Under the pieces are notes generated by a model that saw only the letters and a program-made list of their open reading frames with translations, did no database searches and was not told the DNA's origin. Positions 7,050-15,003 of a DNA stretch of 35,024 bases are shown here, piece by piece. The position numbers were made by a program, and so were the translations under genes. Source of the DNA: Bacteroidota bacterium (GTDB lineage Bacteria > Bacteroidota > Bacteroidia > Flavobacteriales > Flavobacteriaceae); contig JAEYTL010000007.1 in the NCBI GenBank assembly GCA_023434025.1, positions 1-35,024 on the forward strand. Reading direction: 5' to 3'. The first letter of the stretch is position 1, and every line of letters begins with the position of its first letter.

Positions 7050-8654
7050 ATGCAAAACATCAACACTTACCTCTGCCTTTTATTGGCTTCATTTCTTTCG
7101 CTTCACGCTCAAAACATCCATGATGATTTTGAAGGGAACGGCAATATTTTTACGTGGTATGGTGATGATTGTGGTCTGGATACCGGTTTTACAAACCCGT
7201 TTCAAACCGGACTGAATACCTCCTCAAAAGTATTACGATACACTGATACGGGAGGTCAATATGCCAATATCCGGTTTGACGCAGGTTCAAACTTCAACCT
7301 TTTTTACAACCCTATTTTTTCCCTGAAAATATATGTTCCTTCCAATGGAATTACCGGAAATCAGCCAAATCAGATCTCATTAAAACTTCAAAACAATTTA
7401 CTTAACGAACCCTGGTCAACACAAACAGAGATAATTAAACCGCTGGTTTTGGATCAATGGCAAACTGTTACATTTAATTTTGCTACTGACAACTACATCA
7501 ACCTAAACACTAATTCACCGCAGCCGATTAATCGGTTTGACCTTAACCGTGTGGTCATTCAAATCAATGGAGAGAACAACAACAGTCATGTGCTGGCTTA
7601 TATTGATGACTTATTTTATGATACTTCTCATGAATCAGACGGACCGGTTTTTGACCACTTGGTCTGGTCTGACGAATTTGACGGAAACGGTGCCATTAAT
7701 TCAACAAAATGGTTTCATCAAACACAGTTACCAAACGGAGTAAGCTGGTATAATAACGAAATACAACACTACACAAACCGGATCGCAAATTCGTCTGTTA
7801 ATAATGGTTTTTTAACTATTGCAGCCAGAAGAGAAACGTTTACAGACCAGGGTCAGACCAAACAGTTTACTTCGGCAAGGTTAAACTCAAAATTTGCCTT
7901 TCGGTATGGCCGTGTGGAAGTCCGTGCCAAGCTTCCTTTTGGCACAGGAACCTGGCCAGCCATCTGGATGCTGGGAAAAAACATCATTGAACCCGGCGGT
8001 TACTGGACAAACACACACGGAACAACCGGCTGGCCTGCCTGCGGTGAAATTGACATCATGGAGCATTGGGGAAATAACCAAAACTTTGTACAAAGTGCAT
8101 TACACTCCCCTTCAAGCTCAGGAAATACAGTTAATCACGGAGGTCAAATGATTCCGACCGTCTCCTCAGCCTTTCATGTATATGCCTTGGAATGGAGTGC
8201 CGAAAGAATGGTTTTCAGCGTGGATGATATTGTGCATTATATTTACAATCCGGCCGTTAAAAATGCTTCTACCTGGCCTTTTGATGCAGAGCAATACCTT
8301 TTGTTGAACATAGCCATTGAGCCAAGTATCGGAGAAAACTTTACACAAAGCACCATGGAAATTGATTATGTACGAATATACCAGGAAAGTCCTCTGACAG
8401 TAAATGAAGTTGTTAAAAATCAAAATCTGATTTTATCACCCAACCCGGTTCAGGACGAATTGACAATACAAATCAATCAAACCCTGGTTGGTAAAAAAGC
8501 TGTCATTTATTCGGTTTTAGGACAAACCATAAACACTTTTGTTTTAAATGAGCACGAAAACGTCATTAATCTGTCTCATCTACACAACGGCGTTTATGTC
8601 GTAAAAATTGAATCTGAAAAAGGAAATTTTACCGCCAGGTTTGTCAAGCATTAA
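7050..8654 (+). CDS. Secreted GH16 beta-glucanase (laminarinase-like) with T9SS sorting domain
   Basis: 534 residues. A signal peptide ends at about residue 20 (LSLHA-QN). Residues 22-195 form a beta-rich accessory domain like those on flavobacterial laminarinases, probably carbohydrate binding. The GH16 catalytic domain starts at LVWSDEFDGNG (204-214). The active site GEIDIMEHWG has Glu333, Asp335 and Glu338 in the ExDxxE form typical of beta-1,3-glucanases, so laminarin or another beta-1,3-glucan is the likely substrate. Residues 450-534 form a type A C-terminal sorting domain (LSPNPVQDELTI to GVYVVKIESEKG) for type IX secretion, which predicts an extracellular or cell-surface enzyme. No SusC/SusD pair or other glycosidase is next to it, so it is not in an evident polysaccharide-utilisation locus. 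Confidence 0.92.
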   Translation: MQNINTYLCLLLASFLSLHAQNIHDDFEGNGNIFTWYGDDCGLDTGFTNPFQTGLNTSSKVLRYTDTGGQYANIRFDAGSNFNLFYNPIFSLKIYVPSNGITGNQPNQISLKLQNNLLNEPWSTQTEIIKPLVLDQWQTVTFNFATDNYINLNTNSPQPINRFDLNRVVIQINGENNNSHVLAYIDDLFYDTSHESDGPVFDHLVWSDEFDGNGAINSTKWFHQTQLPNGVSWYNNEIQHYTNRIANSSVNNGFLTIAARRETFTDQGQTKQFTSARLNSKFAFRYGRVEVRAKLPFGTGTWPAIWMLGKNIIEPGGYWTNTHGTTGWPACGEIDIMEHWGNNQNFVQSALHSPSSSGNTVNHGGQMIPTVSSAFHVYALEWSAERMVFSVDDIVHYIYNPAVKNASTWPFDAEQYLLLNIAIEPSIGENFTQSTMEIDYVRIYQESPLTVNEVVKNQNLILSPNPVQDELTIQINQTLVGKKAVIYSVLGQTINTFVLNEHENVINLSHLHNGVYVVKIESEKGNFTARFVKH

Positions 8655-8667
8655 TCCGTTACTTATT

Positions 8668-9495
8668 TCAGTTTGTGTAATGATGATTTAAAATTTCTTC
8701 CATCTCTCTTTGCAGTTTCAACGCTTCTTCCCTGGCTTTTTCTGCAAAATCTGTTCCGTTTGAAGCATAAATTACAGCCCGCGATGAATTAATCAGCAAG
8801 CCAACATTTGCATTTAAACCGTACTGACAGACTTCCTGTAAACTACCGCCTTGTGCTCCCACTCCGGGAACAAGTAGAAAACTGTCAGGAACAAGCTGCC
8901 TGATTTCTGTAAAATATTCCGCTTTGGTTGCTCCGACCACATACATTAAGTTTTTACTGTTTTTCCATGATTTGGAGGTATCCAAAACGTGTTTATAGAT
9001 TTCTTTTTCGCCGGAAAGCTTCGTCTGGAAATCAAAAGCACCCTCGTTGGATGTCAATGCCAGCAGTATGGCATACTTGTCTTCAAACGCTAAAAACGGT
9101 TCTACAGAATCTTTTCCCATATAAGGGGCAACGGTTACCGAGTCAAAATTAAGATCTTGCAGAAAAGCTTTGGCATACATCGAGGAAGTGTTGCCAATAT
9201 CACCCCGCTTGGCATCGGCAATGGAAAAAATTTCAGGATAATGCGTGTTTATATACGCTATGGTCTTTTGCAACGATTGCCATCCTTTTAACCCATACGC
9301 TTCATAAAAAGCTGTATTAGGTTTATAAGAAACACATAAATCGTGGGTGGCATCAATAATGGCTTTGTTGAATTCAAAAATCGGATCTTCGCCTGCAAGA
9401 AGATGCTTTGGAATTTTGGTTAAATCAACATCTAATCCGATGCACAAAAATGATTTTTTTCTGTTAATCTGTTCAATAAGTTGTGTTGTAGTCAA
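8668..9495 (-). CDS. pyrF: Orotidine 5'-phosphate decarboxylase (type 2), TTG start
   Basis: Decarboxylates OMP to UMP, the last step of de novo pyrimidine synthesis, in the cytoplasm. The sequence has CIGLDVDLTKIP near the start and the catalytic segment IADAKRGDIGNTS with the Asp-Lys pair, plus VPGVGAQGG in the phosphate-binding loop, as in the group 2 (PyrF_2) enzymes of about 270 residues. I chose TTG at 9493-9495, giving 275 residues starting (M)TTTQLIEQINRKKSFLC. An ATG at 9585 is in frame but would add 30 non-conserved residues, and an exact -7 box lies between the two (9519-9526), so transcription should begin downstream of that ATG. It converges on the glucanase gene with only 13 bp between stops. 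Confidence 0.92.
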   Translation of the reverse strand: MTTTQLIEQINRKKSFLCIGLDVDLTKIPKHLLAGEDPIFEFNKAIIDATHDLCVSYKPNTAFYEAYGLKGWQSLQKTIAYINTHYPEIFSIADAKRGDIGNTSSMYAKAFLQDLNFDSVTVAPYMGKDSVEPFLAFEDKYAILLALTSNEGAFDFQTKLSGEKEIYKHVLDTSKSWKNSKNLMYVVGATKAEYFTEIRQLVPDSFLLVPGVGAQGGSLQEVCQYGLNANVGLLINSSRAVIYASNGTDFAEKAREEALKLQREMEEILNHHYTN

Positions 9496-9518
9496 GACGA
9501 AAGTTGTTAGTTGTCCGG

Positions 9519-9526
9519 CAAATTTA
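9519..9526 (-). promoter_or_regulatory. Promoter -7 box (TAAATTTG) for pyrF
   Basis: Exact match on the minus strand, 23 bp before the TTG start. It predicts a leader of roughly 15-20 nt and helps decide the start codon. Confidence 0.55.
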
Positions 9527-9604
9527 CGAAGTTGAAAACGACTTTCCACGGAATTATATAACAAACTCCAAAAATTGTGTAACACTAAAGACAGCTGTAC
9601 GGGC

Positions 9605-9612
9605 TAACTTTG
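9605..9612 (+). promoter_or_regulatory. Promoter -7 box (TAACTTTG) for csbD-like gene
   Basis: Exact TAnnTTTG match, 42 bp before the ATG. Upstream, TAACA at 9580-9584 stands exactly 21 bp before AACTTTGTA (9606-9614). The same pair with the same spacing precedes the lipoprotein operon at 14405-14439. Confidence 0.6.
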
Positions 9613-9654
9613 TAGTATCAAGTTTAAAGAACTATTAATTTAAAAACCAATAAC

Positions 9655-9840
9655 ATGAATACAACTGATTTAAAAGGAAAATGGAATGAGTTAAAAGGTA
9701 AATTAAAACAACAATATGCCGAGTTAACAGACGACGATTTATTATATGTTGAAGGAAAAGAAGACGAATTGTATGGAAAAATTCAGCAAAAAGTGGGAAA
9801 AACCAAAGAAGAAGTAAAAAAAATGATTGATGATTTGTAG
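9655..9840 (+). CDS. CsbD-family stress protein
   Basis: 61 residues, full length for the family. The protein is a small, hydrophilic, lysine/glutamate-rich helical chain: MNTTDLKGKWNELKGKLKQQ, then ELTDDDLLYVEGKEDELYGKIQ and a closing KTKEEVKKMIDDL. CsbD proteins are induced by general stress (SigmaB in Bacillus subtilis; YjbJ in E. coli) and have no known biochemical role; the cytoplasm is the expected location. It opens a block of stress-type genes that runs to 17550. It has its own promoter box and a 42-nt leader. Confidence 0.9.
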   Translation: MNTTDLKGKWNELKGKLKQQYAELTDDDLLYVEGKEDELYGKIQQKVGKTKEEVKKMIDDL

Positions 9841-9868
9841 TGATGGGGAAATTTCTATGAAAAAGAGA

Positions 9869-9909
9869 ACCGTTAAGGTAAGGCTGTTTAGAAAGCCTGC
9901 CTTAATGGT
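9869..9909. other. Long imperfect hairpin after csbD-like gene
   Basis: ACCGTTAAGG (9869-9878) pairs with CCTTAATGGT (9900-9909) with one G-T wobble, and AGGC (9881-9884) pairs with GCCT (9895-9898) around a 10-nt loop. No T-tract follows on the plus strand; CTCTTTTTC follows on the minus strand. It may stop or stabilise the 3' end of the csbD transcript. Confidence 0.5.
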
Positions 9910-9949
9910 TTATGAAAAAGATAATAACCCATAAAAAATTAAACCACAT

Positions 9950-10330
9950 ATGAAATCAATATTTACCTTCGCTTTTATTGCCTTTTTATCACTAACCTCC
10001 TGTTCAGACCGACTCGTCGGAACATGGAATGTTCAGAAATACGAGACCATTAAGCCCGGCGAACAGAACATTACCTTAAACAACATCGGAACCATTACAT
10101 TCAACAAAGACAATACAGGCGAAAAAAACCTGAATTATAAAGTGTTGGGAATTGAAACCATCGATAATGTACCGTTCAGATGGAACCTAAGTGAGCCTTA
10201 TATGACGATTGAAAGCGAAAATTCTGCCTTATCAAAAACATGGATTTTGATTGAGAACAACCGAAAATCGCAAAAATGGAAATCGACTGATGGTTCCAAC
10301 GAAATTCAGACACTTGAGTTAACCAAGTAA
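9950..10330 (+). CDS. Lipocalin-like lipoprotein
   Basis: 126 residues. A lipoprotein signal (MKSIFTFAFIAFLSLTSCSD) has a lipobox LTSC with the acylated Cys at 18. It is followed directly by DRLVGTWNVQKYE, the GxW start typical of small lipocalin-like (DUF4923/lipocalin_5-type) domains. The remaining strands (TITFNKDNTG, FRWNLSEPYMTIE, KTWILIENN, KWKSTDG) suit a small beta-barrel. Ligand and role are unknown. It should sit on the periplasmic face of a membrane. It is followed by a strong terminator at 10348-10389 that separates it from the regulator genes. Confidence 0.8.
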   Translation: MKSIFTFAFIAFLSLTSCSDRLVGTWNVQKYETIKPGEQNITLNNIGTITFNKDNTGEKNLNYKVLGIETIDNVPFRWNLSEPYMTIESENSALSKTWILIENNRKSQKWKSTDGSNEIQTLELTK

Positions 10331-10347
10331 CCGGCAGGCTCAAGCAG

Positions 10348-10389
10348 CAAGACATAACTTCTCCAGATAAAAGTTATGTCTTGTTTTTT
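10348..10389 (+). terminator. Strong intrinsic terminator
   Basis: Perfect 13-bp stem: CAAGACATAACTT (10348-10360) with AAGTTATGTCTTG (10371-10383), a 10-nt loop, then TTTTTT. It ends the lipocalin-like gene. Confidence 0.9.
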
Positions 10390-10414
10390 ATTTATAAAAT
10401 CCGTTTTCTTTTCC

Positions 10415-10422
10415 TAAATTTA
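10415..10422 (+). promoter_or_regulatory. Probable -7 box (TAAATTTA) for the AraC/response-regulator/kinase operon
   Basis: One mismatch (final base) to TAnnTTTG, 20 bp before the ATG at 10443, directly after the upstream terminator. Confidence 0.4.
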
Positions 10423-10442
10423 CTACCCATTAACCTCCAATC

Positions 10443-11000
10443 ATGAAGGCATTTTTAAAATTTGATTTTCCGGTATTGACCAAGAAAGTATTAGAAGAAA
10501 AATTAGCAGAATTTGGCTGTAAATTTGCCGTAATTGGTTATGGCGAAATTGAATTTTTAGAGAATATTCCGGATGAAAAACTAGAGGAAATAACAATTTT
10601 ACTGAACGAATTTGGTATTGAAGTCATCGAAAATCAAAAAAGTATTTTAGTCCAAAAAATAAAAGATACTATTGTTGAAATGGTTCACAGCCCGGAACCA
10701 TTGTCTGTAAAAAGTTCTGTTTATCTGACAGAAAAGCTCAACCACAGTTACGGCTATTTGTCTAACCTGTTTTCGGAATTAACTTATACTTCTATTGAAA
10801 ATTTTATTATTATTCAAAAAATTGAATTAGCCAAACAACTCATCATAAACAACCAGTTAACCTTAACCGAAATCGCGTTTCAGCTCAATTATTCCAGTGT
10901 GGCACATTTGAGCACACAGTTTAAAAACAGCACAGGAATCACACCCTCTGCCTTTCAGCGAATTATAGCCAAACGAAAAGAAAAAGCATTGAACAACTAA
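10443..11000 (+). CDS. AraC-family transcriptional regulator
   Basis: 185 residues. The C-terminal ~100 residues form the double helix-turn-helix AraC DNA-binding domain, with SVYLTEKLNHSYGYLSNLFSE as the first HTH and LTEIAFQLNYSSVAHLSTQFKNSTGITPSAFQ as the second with the conserved recognition segment. The N-terminal ~75 residues are short and lack the cupin sensor of AraC itself or a receiver domain. Proteins of this build are common in Flavobacteriia beside single-domain response regulators. It is the first gene of a probable three-gene operon with only 11 bp before the response regulator, which suggests it is the output of that pathway. Confidence 0.88.
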   Translation: MKAFLKFDFPVLTKKVLEEKLAEFGCKFAVIGYGEIEFLENIPDEKLEEITILLNEFGIEVIENQKSILVQKIKDTIVEMVHSPEPLSVKSSVYLTEKLNHSYGYLSNLFSELTYTSIENFIIIQKIELAKQLIINNQLTLTEIAFQLNYSSVAHLSTQFKNSTGITPSAFQRIIAKRKEKALNN

Positions 11001-11011
11001 CCAACCTAACC

Positions 11012-11458
11012 ATGCAAAAAGAACATATTATTATTGCTCTTGCCGATGATGATGCCGATGACCGGCTGTTTTTTAAAGATGCTTTTGATGAATTAAAAAT
11101 CAACACCAAAGTCAGCACACACTGCGACGGCTTAGAATTGATGAATTATCTGCATCATCAAGACACTATTTTGCCCAACATCTTGTTTTTAGATTTGAAT
11201 ATGCCCAGAAAAAATGGGCTGGAATGCCTGCTCGAAATTAAAAAAGTGGAAAAGTTCAATGATATTGCCATTGCTATCTATTCCACATCATCATCCGAAG
11301 AAGACATTGAAAACACGTTTGTAAACGGAGCCAATATCTATATTAAAAAACCAAGCGATTTTTCTACGTTAAAAAAAGTGCTGAGCGAAGTAGTTACGCT
11401 TAACTGGCAATACCATACTTCCGGACTAAACAAAGAAAATTTTTTATTGCGAATGTAG
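11012..11458 (+). CDS. Single-domain response regulator (Rcp1-like receiver)
   Basis: 148 residues consisting only of a receiver domain. The acidic pocket is ADDDADD (11-17) with Asp61 as the phosphorylation site (FLDLNMPRKNG), a Ser/Thr switch at YSTSS (90-94), and a conserved Lys in KKPSDF (112-117). There is no output domain, so it must act by protein contact, as in Rcp1 or CheY relays. Spacing of 11 bp from the AraC gene and 3 bp to the kinase gene indicates one operon. It is probably the phosphate acceptor of the kinase encoded next. Confidence 0.93.
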   Translation: MQKEHIIIALADDDADDRLFFKDAFDELKINTKVSTHCDGLELMNYLHHQDTILPNILFLDLNMPRKNGLECLLEIKKVEKFNDIAIAIYSTSSSEEDIENTFVNGANIYIKKPSDFSTLKKVLSEVVTLNWQYHTSGLNKENFLLRM

Positions 11459-11461
11459 CCG

Positions 11462-13234
11462 ATGAAAATAAACAAATTACATAAATCTCCACTGTTATTG
11501 CGAATGGCATTTGTAATATCGCTGGCGGTTATTTTGTTTACTGCCTCGGTTTCCTATAAACACATTATCAACCTTAATAATTCGAGAGCCTTAGTCATTC
11601 ATTCCTATGAAGTTCAACTTGAATTAGAGCGAATTATTTCCTACATAAAAGATGCCGAAACCGGTTATCGCGGCTATATGCTATACGGCGACACTACTTT
11701 TTTAGACAGCTACAGCAATTCCAGGGAAAAGGTGAATAAGGCCTTTTTTAAACTAAAAGACTTGACGCAGGACAATCAATCGCAACAAAAGAAACTCAAA
11801 GAACTTTATCATTTGATCGTGTTGCGATATACTTATTTTAATAAAAATTACGAAGACAAAGACCTTTATAAAAGATATTATGAGGCAAACGGTAAAAAAG
11901 TAATGGATGAGATTAGGAGCAAAGTTGACGAAATGATTTCGCTCGAAAATAGCCTGTTGGAAAAAAGGGAATATACTTTTCAGGACAATGTTTCCTATAC
12001 CCCGCTTTACGCCTTACTGGTAATTTTTATTACGCTGCTGCTTATTGTCCTGGCCTATTTAAAAATCAATAGTGATTTCAATCGGATACAACGTTCCAAC
12101 TCCCGGTTAAAAGTTTCACAGGAATCAATCAAACAAGCTGAGATTCTTGGAAATTACAGTAGTTGGACATGGAACCTGGAACGAAATGAAACACAGTTTT
12201 CAGACAATCAGTTTCGCTTATACGGCTTAGAACCACAAGCATTTGATGCCACGCATGAAAGTTTTTTAAAATTTGTTCATCCGGAAGATCTTGAAATTGT
12301 TTCAGAAGCCATCAAAGCCATTCAAACCTATGAAAATTTACCTTCTGTTAATTACAGGGTAATCAGAAAGGATGGAGAAGTAAGGCACCTGCGTTCTGTT
12401 GGAAAATTATTTATCAATCGTTTTGACGAAAAAATAATCATAGGAACCACACAGGATGTAACCGAAGATATTGTGAAGAAGCAGGTTTTGAGAGAAAAAA
12501 ACACCGATTTAGAACGAAGCAACAAAGAACTGGTGGAGTTTAATTATGCCGCCAGCCATGATTTACAGGAGCCACTCAGAAAAATCCAGACGTTTATTTC
12601 CCGTATTAACGAGAAAGAAAAGGAAAATCTTTCTGAAACCGGGAAAGAATATTTAGAAAGAATTGTTGTTTCTGCAGGCCGGATGCGAATTCTTATTGAT
12701 GATTTACTGCAATATTCAAGAACTAATAAAACAGATGCCCGTTTTGAAGAAGTCGATCTGAACGAAACGGCTTCAGCAAGTCTGCAGGAATTATCACAGC
12801 TTATCGAAGAATCTAATGCTAAAATAGAGTTCCCACGTTTACCAACGATTAACGGAATTCCGTTTCAGCTAAGGCAGCTGTTTATCAATTTAATTAACAA
12901 TTCTATTAAGTACAGGAAAGCTGATGTTCATCCGGAAATAAATGTTTCCTACGAAAAAGTAAGAGCAAATGAAGAAGAGCAGGTTGACGATAATTCTAAC
13001 AGATTATATCATAAAATAACTTTTTCAGATAATGGTATAGGTTTTCATCCGGAGGATTCTAAGAAGATCTTTTTACTATTTAATCGACTTCATGCCAAAG
13101 ACAGCTATCCGGGTACAGGTGTTGGATTAGCCATCTGTAAAAAAATTGTCAAAAATCACTATGGATTTATCTGTGCATCGGGAAAACCTGGTGAAGGAGC
13201 ACAAATAATTATTTACCTGCCATCGGAATACTAA
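11462..13234 (+). CDS. CHASE3-PAS sensor histidine kinase
   Basis: 590 residues. Membrane segments at about 14-32 and 182-200 flank a CHASE3-type extracytoplasmic helical sensor with the signature DAETGYRGYMLYGD (64-77). A cytoplasmic PAS_3 domain covers about 225-340 (WTWNLERNE to IIGTTQDVTED). The HisKA domain has FNYAASHDLQEPLRKI with phospho-acceptor His366. The HATPase_c domain has an N-box (LINNSIKYR), DNGIGF and GTGVGLAICKKI. It has no fused receiver, which fits phosphotransfer to the single-domain regulator 3 bp upstream. CHASE3 ligands are unknown. Confidence 0.93.
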   Translation: MKINKLHKSPLLLRMAFVISLAVILFTASVSYKHIINLNNSRALVIHSYEVQLELERIISYIKDAETGYRGYMLYGDTTFLDSYSNSREKVNKAFFKLKDLTQDNQSQQKKLKELYHLIVLRYTYFNKNYEDKDLYKRYYEANGKKVMDEIRSKVDEMISLENSLLEKREYTFQDNVSYTPLYALLVIFITLLLIVLAYLKINSDFNRIQRSNSRLKVSQESIKQAEILGNYSSWTWNLERNETQFSDNQFRLYGLEPQAFDATHESFLKFVHPEDLEIVSEAIKAIQTYENLPSVNYRVIRKDGEVRHLRSVGKLFINRFDEKIIIGTTQDVTEDIVKKQVLREKNTDLERSNKELVEFNYAASHDLQEPLRKIQTFISRINEKEKENLSETGKEYLERIVVSAGRMRILIDDLLQYSRTNKTDARFEEVDLNETASASLQELSQLIEESNAKIEFPRLPTINGIPFQLRQLFINLINNSIKYRKADVHPEINVSYEKVRANEEEQVDDNSNRLYHKITFSDNGIGFHPEDSKKIFLLFNRLHAKDSYPGTGVGLAICKKIVKNHYGFICASGKPGEGAQIIIYLPSEY

Positions 13235-13270
13235 AAACAACTGTTACATCATTCATTTTACTAACTACAT

Positions 13271-14269
13271 ATGCTTCGCGATTATATTAAATCCTTTATT
13301 GAAGTCATAAAAGATACCTTAGCTGGTTTTTCTGAATTCAAGATTCTTAAAATGAGTGCTTCACTTGCCTATATTACGGTGTTTTCTCTGGCTCCGCTTT
13401 TATTGGTTATTCTTTTTATCTGCGATGTCTTTTGGGGGAGAGAAGCTATTGAAGGAGCTATTTATACCCAAATGAAAGGCTTTATCGGATCGTCGGGAGC
13501 AGAACAGATTCAATTCATGATTCAAAACTTAGCCTTATCACAAAACGGCACAATCGCCGCTGTAATAGGGATAGGCACTTTGATTTTTGCCGCCACCTCC
13601 GTTTTTGCAGAAATCCAGGATTCCATTAATACCATTTGGGGATTACGACCCAAAAAAAGATCCGGGATCTGGCTGTTTATAAAAGCACGCCTGCTCTCTT
13701 TTGGGGTTATCGGAAGTTTAGGATTCATCTTGTTAGTGGCCCTGGGCGTTTCAACATTATTAGACGGCATAAGTAGTCAACTTACCACCACTTATGCAGA
13801 AATAAATGTAATATTTTTCTATTTGGTCAATTTGTTCGTAACACTGGTCATTACATCTTTGCTTTTCGGAGCAATATTTACCATCCTCCCCGATGCCGAC
13901 ATTACCTGGAAACAAATAAGGGTTGCTGCTTTAACTACTACGGTTTTATTTATGCTGGGCAAGTTTGTGATTTCCATTTATATCGCTAATTCCAACATTG
14001 GAAATGTTTACGGAGCGGCAGGCTCTATTGTTGTTTTGATGGTTTGGGTTTACTATTCATCTGTAATTTTATACCTGGGGGCTACTTTTGCCAAATGCTA
14101 TGCCATGAAATTTGCCGACCCGATTAAACCTTCAAAGTATGCCGAAATTGTTCAATATGTCACCCTGACTACCGACGCAAAAACCATTCAGTCGGCCAAT
14201 CAGGAAATGAAAGAATTGAAAAACGGCGACAACACAACATCTGATGTCATTAAAAATAAACTGAACTGA
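13271..14269 (+). CDS. YihY/BrkB-family inner-membrane protein
   Basis: 332 residues with about six membrane segments (approximately 29-52, 94-113, 140-164, 178-206, 215-240, 249-275). The YihY/UPF0761 hallmarks are SASLAYITVFSLAPLL (29-44) and IYIANSNIGNVYGAAGSIVVLMVWVYYSS. A polar tail of about 50 residues follows the last segment. The family was once annotated as ribonuclease BN, which is wrong; its transport or scaffold role is unsettled. The gene lies 36 bp after the kinase stop, and may belong to that operon. It is closed by the terminator at 14306-14337. Confidence 0.88.
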   Translation: MLRDYIKSFIEVIKDTLAGFSEFKILKMSASLAYITVFSLAPLLLVILFICDVFWGREAIEGAIYTQMKGFIGSSGAEQIQFMIQNLALSQNGTIAAVIGIGTLIFAATSVFAEIQDSINTIWGLRPKKRSGIWLFIKARLLSFGVIGSLGFILLVALGVSTLLDGISSQLTTTYAEINVIFFYLVNLFVTLVITSLLFGAIFTILPDADITWKQIRVAALTTTVLFMLGKFVISIYIANSNIGNVYGAAGSIVVLMVWVYYSSVILYLGATFAKCYAMKFADPIKPSKYAEIVQYVTLTTDAKTIQSANQEMKELKNGDNTTSDVIKNKLN

Positions 14270-14305
14270 CAAGTACAACGAGTCTTTTTAATTAAAATTC
14301 CGATC

Positions 14306-14337
14306 AAAATCTCATGATATCATGAGATTTTCTTTTT
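14306..14337 (+). terminator. Intrinsic terminator after YihY gene
   Basis: A perfect 26-bp palindrome at 14306-14331 folds to AAAATCTCATG / CATGAGATTTT with an ATAT loop, followed by CTTTTT. The symmetry lets it work in both directions. Confidence 0.85.
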
Positions 14338-14404
14338 AGAACCTTTCAAAAGCCTTTTAAAATAAGGACAAATGGAAATTCTATAACAAATTAAAAATAT
14401 CATA

Positions 14405-14439
14405 TAACATGTTTGGGTGCTTTCTGTTGCAACTTTGTA
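14405..14439 (+). promoter_or_regulatory. Promoter region of the seven-gene envelope-stress operon
   Basis: The -7-like CAACTTTG (14430-14437; one mismatch to TAnnTTTG) lies 23 bp before the ATG at 14461. TAACA at 14405-14409 is exactly 21 bp upstream of AACTTTGTA (14431-14439), matching the arrangement before csbD at 9580-9614. A TTTG at 14412-14415 lies between. Confidence 0.45.
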
Positions 14440-14460
14440 ATGTTAAATCACAAGAACAAG

Positions 14461-14985
14461 ATGAAACAATTTACTATAAGCCAAAAAAACATATTCACAA
14501 TGATTACCGCAGTCATTATGCTGACAATAACAGCATGTCAGGAAGAAAAAAAAATGAATGAAAAAGAAACTATTGTTGATATAAACAGTATCAATAAAGC
14601 AAATAATATAAGCCTTCAGACTGCGGTAATTATTAATGAAGTTATTGCTCAAATCAAAGACAGCAATGTGGTTAATGTTTTAACAAAACACAAAAAGAAA
14701 CACCATCAGATTGATACTGTTTTGAAATCGTTGGCTCAACAAAACCTGATTGTTCTTTCTGATACAGTTTTTAAAAGACAACAATATTTAAAAAATCTGA
14801 CACCAGTCCATTTAGTTTCATTTCTCGATTTTTTAGAAGAGCAAAAAGAAGCGTTACAAAACATTAGTGAATTAAACCATAACCCGGCATTACAAAATTA
14901 CTATCAGCTTAAAATTGCCGAATTGGAAAACAATATTTCTGAGCTAAGCGAATTAGTAGAAACCCAACATAAATCTAATTATTAA
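14461..14985 (+). CDS. Hypothetical helical lipoprotein
   Basis: 174 residues from ATG 14461 (16 further in-frame codons upstream are not signal-peptide-like and cross the predicted transcription start). MKQFTISQKNIFTMITAVIM leads to a lipobox ITAC with acylated Cys27. The mature part is polar and helical with coiled-coil tendency (LLQTAVIINEVIAQIKDS-type region, then LAELENNISELSELVE-like C-terminus). I do not recognise a named family; the general layout resembles small flavobacterial DUF4142-type lipoproteins but key motifs are not obvious. It is the first gene of an operon running to 17550 and probably faces the periplasm. Confidence 0.75.
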   Translation: MKQFTISQKNIFTMITAVIMLTITACQEEKKMNEKETIVDINSINKANNISLQTAVIINEVIAQIKDSNVVNVLTKHKKKHHQIDTVLKSLAQQNLIVLSDTVFKRQQYLKNLTPVHLVSFLDFLEEQKEALQNISELNHNPALQNYYQLKIAELENNISELSELVETQHKSNY

Positions 14986-15003
14986 TTAACTAAATTTTAT
15001 ACC

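Noticed and set aside
9857..9934. 25-codon frame after csbD (MKKRTVKVRLFRK...)
   Set aside because: It coincides with the arms of the 9869-9909 hairpin, which explains the sequence better.
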